Shown here: piece by piece, positions 26,601 through 35,600 of the stretch | Layout: each line of letters opens with the position of its first letter | How positions within the stretch are numbered: position 1 is the stretch's first letter | Assembly (NCBI RefSeq): GCF_033807715.1 | Contig: NC_084599.1 | Location: 9,694,625-9,758,624, forward strand | Length of the DNA stretch: 64,000 nt | Direction of reading: 5' to 3' | From: Cololabis saira | Lineage: Eukaryota > Chordata > Actinopteri > Beloniformes > Belonidae | The notes under the pieces: model-generated | Seen by the model: only the letters and a program-made list of their open reading frames with translations | Told to the model about the DNA's origin: nothing | Database searches by the model: none | Position numbers and translations under genes: made by a program

Positions 26601-29600
26601 TGTGTTTAGCATCGTTTGGTTAAAGTTTAGCACCAGATCCCAAATCCTTGAAACCATGTTTGTTTTTAGTTGACCCCTCCTTCCACCTTCATCTAAAACA
26701 GGGGTGTCAAATGTGCGCACCGTGGGCTGCATGCGGCCCGAGAGAGATTTTCATGCGGCCCGCGAGAAGTTTCCAACGCAAAAAAACTAAATGTTAATTT
26801 ACTAAAAAGGAAGGCATAAATAATTGCCATGAATCGCAGCATATCCGATAATATATTTCTTCTACAAATCCATCGTTATTCCACAAATAGAGCAGTTTTC
26901 GACATTTTTTTAGTTTTCTAGATTGCATTTGCCGATTTTATTTCTTTGTAGACGGTCGTTTATTTTTATTAACTGACTACTATTATATATTTTCGCAGGA
27001 AAAATATCACTGCTAAAAAAGATGATAGAAGATATTTATTCTGAGAATTTCAGTTTTGAATACGAGGATAGTGACAAAGTAAAACAGTTAAAAGAGAAGT
27101 GCTGACTTTTTCGGCACACTGGCGTAAATATCCGCGCCAATTTTTAAAAATAAATACACTTAATTGTACTGGAAAAATCTCTAAATCACAAAGAAACACT
27201 CTTGGATGTAATAAGAAAGATTTAGCTTTTAATTAAATTTCCTATAAAAAAGCGAAATATAAAAAAAACATACTTGTTTCTGTTTATCTTTGTAAAATGA
27301 TATTAAAAGTATCTTACAAAATTTGAAAAAAAAAACAAGAAATTTCAAGAAAAAATCCTGAAGAAATATATTTTAAATAATTAAAGTGTAAACAAAGTGC
27401 AGTGCATATTTCCTTTAAAATTAAGTAAACGGATATTGGATTAAATAACAAAAGTTAAAAAAAAGAATTAGAAAAAAAAAATTTGCACCGTTTTTGTTAT
27501 TTTAAACGTGCGAGAAAAAAATTGTTCAAATCCGGCCCGCCAAGCAAAATGAATTTGACACCCCTGATCTAAAAAGTCTTGCTTTGCTTGCTCAAAGGCT
27601 TTTTGTTGCAAGATATGATGTGGGTCACATTTAGGCTCATAAAGTAAAGGCCTGTCTGGAGCTCAGGCTTTAGTGTGATGCCATCTGCTGGAAACCGTGC
27701 AACCTTCACCATACCTTCCCACAAAACCTTGAGCTCAGAGTTGTGAACCCCCCCCAGTGATGGTCCGTAGCCCCCCAACAACCCCTCAGTGATGCCCGGG
27801 TCAATATCGCTGTGAAAGGAACGTTTTATGATCCCTAGCAAAAAAGAGGACAAAAAAGATGAGATTAAGAAAGATGAGAAAAAGGAGGAGGAGAAAAAAG
27901 ACGACAAGGGCGAGGACAAAAAAGAAGAGGAAAAGAAAGACGAGAAGAAAGACGAGAAAAAAGACGAGAAGAAGGATGAGAAGAAAGATGAGAAGAAAGA
28001 TGATAAGAAAGACGATAAAAAGAAGGAGGAGCCTCCGTAAGTATTCCGTCAGGCTGTCTTGACTAGTTTAGTAAGTCTGGCTCTCTCACGGCTGTATGAA
28101 TATAAAAGAAGTCTTCCAAGAAGGTCACTAAAGTTGTTTTCAGGAAGGAGATCTGGATCATGGATCCGGCCGCCGACCAGTACTACAAGTGGCTGACCGT
28201 CATCGCCGGACCCGTATTTTATAACCTAATAATGATCATAACAAGGTATGTTGTCGCTCTCCTTCCCGCTCTCCTGACCCGGGGCCCGATTCACCAATAT
28301 GTTCTTAAGAGCGAACGATCTTAAGAAATGTCCTAAGATCTAAAATTAAGAAGTTCATAAGAAAGTTCTTAAGTGCAATTCCTCAATATTTTCTTAAGAA
28401 CAGTTTTAAGAACTGTCATTTCTTACGAATGTCTTATTTTTCCTACTTAAAGGAGGTTGAGGCAGGATTGTGGCAGGATTTATGAAAAAAATTTGTATAC
28501 GTTTTAAGTTTTCTAGTAATGTCAGGTGAAGCGTTCCAAACCAAAAAGAATGAGCCCTCTAGCGTATCTCTCCGTTGCCTTGAACAGGCTGTGTGCTGCA
28601 AAATGTGCTGCAAATCCGGGCCGGAATTTCCCGCGCTGGGCTGCAGATGTGACGTCACATGACGCTGCATGCGCGTTCTCCCCGTTCTCCCGTGCCGGCT
28701 TCACTGTTGGCTGCAGTACCCCCAACGGCCGTCGTGGTGAAGGGTGGCGCTAGAGAGTCTCATTTCTTAAAGGAGCCTCACGCTCCTTTAAGAACTTCTT
28801 AAAATATGTCATTGCATTGCCCGCGCCAACAAACAACATTTATACAGGTAGTTTGGGTCTTAACCGTCAGTCACTCACTAAACATGGAGAAGGAGAAAAA
28901 GAGATGCAGGAACTTTTCAAGGTTATGGTGGATGAGATTAATGTGCGAAAAAAAATACTATTGGGGAAAATTAATAATAATTAAGTACCACGCTAACTAA
29001 CATGCTAACAAACAGTTAACAGGCTCTTTGTGTAATTAACTACAAAGTATATCCTCAAACTATGACCTACTAGTCTAAACTAGTTTGTCTTAAAGGTATT
29101 GTGACATCATTTTTAACATGCTTTTAACACTATTAAAAGTCTTGGCCAACATCCCTCAAATGTGTCTAAAAGAGTGTAACAAGAAAAACTTCACTCTAGT
29201 AATCTTGTGCTGCCCTTAGAGCTGTATCATTGGCAGCCAGCTAAACTCCTCTCCTCCATCAAGACTCTGAAGACAGGCTTTAGTCAACAGGTTTATTGTT
29301 GAAAGATAGGTGTGAAACAACAATGCACCATAAGGCATAGGATGTTTGCAGATCAGCTGGATACAAAGCAGACAACAGGAGCATGGATTCTTCTTCAAAG
29401 CATGGTTGTTCAATGCACCTGGCTTCCTTATTAAGAGGCTCATGGGAAGTCACATGACTTTACGATTACTGAGTAGTACAAAAACCACTAGATGGAGCCA
29501 AAAAACAGAAATAATCCAATTTGGTTGAACTAAATAATAATGAACAAAAATACTTAACTGAACACATTTACAGATCAGTACATCCCCCGCCTGGCGTGAT

Positions 29601-32600
29601 TAAATGCCACTTACAACATGTCAACATTCCCAAAGCTACACCTCTGGTGGAAGGAGGAGGACTATCTCTGCAATGGGCCTAAGATAATGTTTAGTCCCAT
29701 CTGGTCTTGTGACCTTTATCTCAACCTTTCGGATCTTCCCATCTTTCCTCGGAAAGACTTGGGTTACCATTCCGAGAGGCCATTCATTTCTTTGTGCTTG
29801 ACTGTTCTTGAGGAGAACAACACTCCCCAGCTTGATGTCTGGTTGACTTGTCTGCCACTTACGACGTGCTTGTAGAGTTGGGAGGAACTGCTTTCTCCAC
29901 CTGTCCCAGAAAGTGTTGGACAGGTGTTGGACCTGTCGCCACTGTTGCTTGAAGAGGTCGCAAACGCCATACTCCCCAGCAGGAGCAGGAAGAATGTCCA
30001 TTTTCTGTGTAAGAAGAGCAGCTGGAGTGAGTACGAAAGGGTCATTGGGGTCCGTTGACACAGGAACAAGTGGCCTGGCATTGATGATGGCTGCTACTTC
30101 TGACATAAATGTCACAAGCACTTCGTGAGTGAGTTTCCTGTTTTTGAGTTGGAGGAACATAGAATCTAGAATTCTCCTGGCCAGACCGATCATTCGTTCC
30201 CACGATCCACCAAAGTGGGACGCGTGTGGGGGATTAAAAGTCCACCTGCAACCTTGGTCTGCCAGATATGTCTTCACGTCTGTGTCATCGATGTTTGAAG
30301 GTATCTTTAAGGCATGGCAGGCGCCAACAAAGTTGGTACCTCGGTCAGAACGTATGTGTTTTACAGGACCTCGGACAGCAAGAAAGCGCCTCAGCGCGTT
30401 GATGAAGCTGGAGGTGTCGAGATGTTCAATTACTTCGATATGAACTGCCCTTACGCTCATACAGGTGAAGATCACCGCCCACCGTTTACTTTCAGTTGAG
30501 CGTCCTCTTGTCTGACGTGACACGACGCTCCATGGGCCGAACACATCAAGCCCGACACTGGTGAATGGAGGTTCTGCTGATAGACGGTCTGGAGGAAGGT
30601 CAGACATTTTCTGGATGGTAAGAGGAGCTCGGAGCCTTCTGCAGATGACACACTGGTGGATAATACTGCTCACTTTCCTTTTGCCGCCAACTATCCAGTA
30701 GCCAGCGGAACGTACAGCCCCTTCGGTGTAGAGACGGCCTTGGTGTTGCGTCTGTTCGTGATGATGTCTAACTACCAAGGCTGCGATGTGGTGATTGCCT
30801 GGGATTATCAGGGGGTTCTTTTCCTGGTGGCTGAGATTTGACTCATGAAGTCGGCCACCAACTCTCAGAAGCCCATGGTCATCGATGAAGGGATCCAGAT
30901 TCTTAAGAGGACTTCTCTTGGGAATCCTTTCATGCCCTTGAATGCACCTGATCTCGTCAGCATAGACTTCCTCTTGAACTGTTTGAATGATAACTTTCTG
31001 GGCTTGTTGAGAATCCTGGACCTTGCATTGTGGTCCACATCGATGCCAACCTTTGCACAGGTTGCTCTTTGAGGTTTTGTTGAAGAGGCGGGCAATGTGC
31101 AAAAGTGCAGTGATGGCACGTGTTAGTGACTTCCAAGAAGAAAACCTAGAAAAGCGTTGCGAACCCAAGGTCCTAGGGTCTGTATCAGTGGTCAAGGTAG
31201 ACACCACAGGACGAATGTCTGGGTCTGACTGAGGATTGACGAGGTCATAGCAGTTCTCTGGCACAGTCTCTCCTTTGGATTTGCGCAGAAATCTTGGACC
31301 AGTGAACCAGTTGGTCTGCATCAGACGGCTGGCCGCGACAGATCGTGTGGCATGGTCTGCAGGGTTTTGATCTGTGGACACAAAGCTCCACTGGTCTGGA
31401 TGGGAGGATCTTCTGATGCGCTGGACTCTGTTACTTACATAAACGTAAAAACGTCTGGTCTCATTGCATATGTATCCTAGGACCACCTTGCTGTCCGTGT
31501 AGAATGTTGTAGCGTCAATCTGAAGGTCTAACTCTGTTTTGATGAGGTCTGCTAACTCTACTGCCAGCACAGCCGCGCAGAGTTCCAGTCTCGGTATGGT
31601 GTGTTCCGGACGTGGAGTCAGTTTTGCCTTGGCCATGACAAAGCCTACTTGGTTGCATCCGTCACTGTCAGTAACCTTTAGATAAGCCACTGCAGCGATG
31701 GCTTTACATGAAGCATCCGCAAAGACACACAATTCTCTCTGTGCTGCTTGTGAAGATGAAAGTCTTGTGTACTGTCTAGGGATGGAAAGGTGAGACAAAT
31801 CTTGCAATGACGATCTCCAAGATGTCCAAATCTCCTCCATTTCTTGGGGCAATGGAGAGTCCCAGTCACTGTTCTCTGCAGTGAGTTCTCTGAGGATAGA
31901 TTTTCCTTCTATCGTCACAGGAGCAACAAAGCCTAAAGGGTCATAAAGGCTGTTGGTGGTTGACAAGACACCTCGTCGCGTGAAGGGTTTTACCTCCTCT
32001 GAGGCCTTGAAGTGGAAACTGTCCGTTTGTAGGTCCCAGATGAGGCCAAGACTCCGTTGAGCAGGTAGGCTGTTTGCGTCGAAGTCTAGGTCTTTGAAGT
32101 CTGATGAATGATCTTCGGGAGGGAAGGCCTCCATGACCTCCCTGTCGTTGGCTGCTATTTTGTGCAACCGTAGATTCGACTTGGCAAGTGTCTCTTGCGT
32201 GTTTTTTAGTAGAGTGATGGCAGCTTCGGCTGTTGGTAGGGATGTTAGAGCATCGTCTACATAGAAGTTGCGCATCACAAAGTGTCTGACGTCAGAGTCT
32301 GTACATAACTCTCTGTCCAGTACAGACTGATGCAGCCCGTATATAGCCACAGACCTTCCCCCATTCTCTGTAGGAAAAAAGCGTCTTGAATCGAAGGAGC
32401 AACCTGATTGTCTTCCTTTATCTGTCTGAACACAGTGCAGCCTATGTGGTCTGGATCACATGTGTGTTTCTCTTCAGGATCAGTAGCTAGGCAATTGGGA
32501 ACCAGGATGTCGCTGTATTTCTCTTTCACTTGGAACACATTAGGGCATGGTTCAAACAAGGTAGGTCGCTGTTTTTTCTCCAATGCTGGTGTAGAATGCA

Positions 32601-35600
32601 CTTACTGTGAGGGGTGTATGAACGTTGCCTAGACAGACGTTGCCTATGACGACCCACCCCAAGTCCAGCTTCTGTGCGTAAGGCAGATGATGTGGGCCAT
32701 TGACTTGCTTGCGAACCTTGTGGACTCTGATTATGTCGCGTCCTAGCAGAAGTAGAATCGGGGCGTCTGGGTCAAGTTCTGGGATGAGGTGAGCGATCGA
32801 CCTTAGATGAGCATGGTGAAGAGCAACATTAGGGGTTGGGACCTCAGCTCTATTATTTGGGATCTCATTGCATTCAATAAGGGTTGGTAAGGGAATGCTA
32901 GTCTTTCCATCCAAAGATTCTACTTTGTATCCATTGGCTCTGCGTCCGATTGTTCGCTTTACTCCAGCACATGTTTTCAAAGAGTAAGGAGCGCTTGGAC
33001 TTTGATCGTTGAACATGTCGAAGAACTGTGAGCGTGCTAGGGATCTGTTACTTTGCTCATCCAGTATCGCATATACATTCACTGCTTGGGTTCTGTGGCC
33101 AGTTGGATATACTCTCACAAGACATATTTTAGAGCAGGAACGCTCAGTTTGCTCTCCGCCACAGACTTCTGTGCATTTGCTTGTGACATCAGGTGTTGGA
33201 GGGGGAGGGGTATCCCCATCCTCCCCGCCATGCTCTGGACCAGGATCCCTTCCTTTGGCCCAGGGAGCAGGGCCTGGGTGCAGAGCTGTGTGATGCCTTT
33301 CACTTTTACATTCATTGCATGCAGCCTTGAATCTACAGTTCTTTGCGATATGTGAAGATGATGCACAACACCTAAAACACACATTGTTTTCCCTCAAGAA
33401 GGCATTGCGCTCTTCAAGCGGTTTCTCTCTGAAGACGCGGAATTTCCATAGAGGGTGTGGCTTTTTATGGATGGGGCAGAGCCTTTCTCCATCATTAGGC
33501 TTCTTTGACCATTCTGCGTCTGAGCTGGTGTCAGGATAAACCTCGGTTTTCTGCACTGAGACTTCTCGTTGTCTATTTGGCTTCCACACCTTCTTCTCTG
33601 CTTTGTCTGCATAACAGGCAAAGTTGAAGCTAGGATCATTCTTTACATTATCCTGCTGGCGAACGAAGTCGACGAAGAAGCTGAATGGTGGAAAAGTAAC
33701 TCTGTGTGTTCGCTTGTAAGAAGCTCCAACTGAGGCCCATTTGTCCTGCAAGTTGAACGGGAGCTTCTGTACTATAGGGTTGACCCCTCTTGATGTGTCA
33801 AGGTAAGAGAGACCCGGAAGTTCTCCGTCATCCTTTGCTGACTGGAGCTCCATTAGCAGGTCGCTGAGTTTTGTCAGCTTGTGATAATCTTTGTTTGATA
33901 GTTTTGGGAAGCTGTCGAGTCGTTTGAACAGAGCGTCTTCTATCGCCTCTGCGGAGCCGTAACGTTGCTCAAGCCTTTCCCATATCCTCTCCAAGCCTAC
34001 TTCTGGACGATTCATATGTACAGCTCGGATCTGCTCTACATGCTCTGCAGACTCTTTCCCGAGCCACTTCAGGAGAAGATCCATCTCTTCACTTGGTGAC
34101 AAATCTAGACCTACAGTGGCATTTTGAAAAGAGCGTTTCCAGGCTCGGTAGTTCTGTGGTTTGCCATCAAATTGAAGTAACCCTGTAGCCACAAGCTCAC
34201 GACGAGCAATGTATTTGACAAAGTCTGTTGTACAAGAATCACCATGGTGTCTTGGCTGTGTGAAATTAGGTGCATGTCTAGACGGAGGATGTCTGATGCC
34301 GTGATGTGGCCTGGAGTTTTCTGCGGGAGGTGGGAGACCCCGGGCAGGCAGCGGTAAATAGCTGTAGTCATCAGCGCTTGCCTTGAGTGACCTATTAAAC
34401 ACAGGATCATTTCTATATGTCTGAGGATGTTCGTCATATTGAGGGTCAGGGTATTGGTCTGGATGGAATGAGCCTGCATCTGGGTCTAATTTGTAAGACG
34501 GGTTGTTGAAGATATGATCTTGATAGCCTTTTAGCAATTCTCTGTCACATGTCTCATCTTTTTGCGATAATTCTGGGCCCTGGGATTTTGCTTGCTCGAT
34601 AACATACTGTGCAGTGCGTTGTAAGGTTTCCACATGAGTGGGAATTGGACCCCGTGCCTGACTCTGTTTGTTGTTATCCAAGTCCATTGCATTTTCTAAG
34701 GCTTCTGCCTCTGCAACAGCTGCAGCTGCCTCCTTTTTACACGCAAGTAAGTCCATAGATGCTTCTAGCTTTGCTTTTTCTAGCTTTAGCTCCATTTCTT
34801 TTTCAGCAAATGAAAGGCGAGCCTTTGCTGCTGCCGCCTTCGCCTTTGCTTTAGCTACAGCAGAGCTAGTATCACTTGAACAAGAGGCAACAGACCGTGT
34901 CACTCGTGAAGATTCATTATCAGCCATGGCGTTGTTGTGTGAAGAGTGCCTAATCAGATGTGATGGTCGTCCACTGGTGGCGTGTGACGATGTTGCCAGT
35001 CATCTGTTGTACAGCTGAATAGCGTTATCTCGCCTGTTTGGAGGCTGTTGTTTCACTGTGCTGCCCTTAGAGCTGTATCATTGGCAGCCAGCTAAACTCC
35101 TCTCCTCCATCAAGACTCTGAAGACAGGCTTTAGTCAACAGGTTTATTGTTGAAAGATAGGTGTGAAACAACAATGCACCATAAGGCATAGGATGTTTGC
35201 AGATCAGCTGGATACAAAGCAGACAACAGGAGCATGGATTCTTCTTCAAAGCATGGTTGTTCAATGCACCTGGCTTCCTTATTAAGAGGCTCATGGGAAG
35301 TCACATGGGAAGTCACATGACTTTACGATTACTGAGTAGTACAAAAACCACTAGATGGAGCCAAAAAACAGAAATAATCCAATTTGGTTGAACTAAATAA
35401 TAATGAACAAAAATACTTAACTGAACACATTTACAGATCAGTACAAATCTTTTCCTGGCTTTTTATTACAGTGTTTTTTTGCACCGTGAAAAACGCTTCC
35501 TTTCCCCCCTTTCCTGTCAATCATTGCTCCGCTCCTCCTCCAAACCTCCTCCAACCCAGCCATACGCTAACAGCGGCGTCGGAGAGTTAAGCCGGGAGAG

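Larger units (their letters stand above)
29206..35445 (-). mobile_element. BEL/Pao LTR retrotransposon, recent, in cnga3 intron
   Basis: A 6,240-bp element with two near-identical LTRs (TG...CA ends), a 5-bp target duplication AATCT (29201-29205 and 35446-35450), a G-rich polypurine tract next to the left LTR (on the minus strand GCGGGGGA, near 29583-29590), and minus-strand gag-pol. It lies antisense to cnga3 in the intron between the S1 and S2 exons, inside an older inverted-repeat element. Domains present are gag (DUF1759-like), a zinc knuckle, a DUF1758 aspartic protease, an incomplete reverse transcriptase, RNase H, integrase and DUF5641. This domain order is diagnostic of BEL/Pao. I could not identify a tRNA primer-binding site. 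Confidence 0.95.

Noticed and set aside
29216..29443. 75-aa frame repeated at 35067-35294
   Set aside because: Lies entirely inside both LTRs; duplicated because the LTRs are, not because it is a gene.
32560..32600. Programmed -1 frameshift (A AAA AAC-like heptamer) in the BEL element
   Set aside because: The downstream pol frame is +1, not -1, relative to gag, and the family normally uses one frame; an indel in the A run is simpler.
34668..35018. 116-aa Ser/Ala-rich + strand frame
   Set aside because: Antisense to the coiled-coil start of the BEL gag frame.
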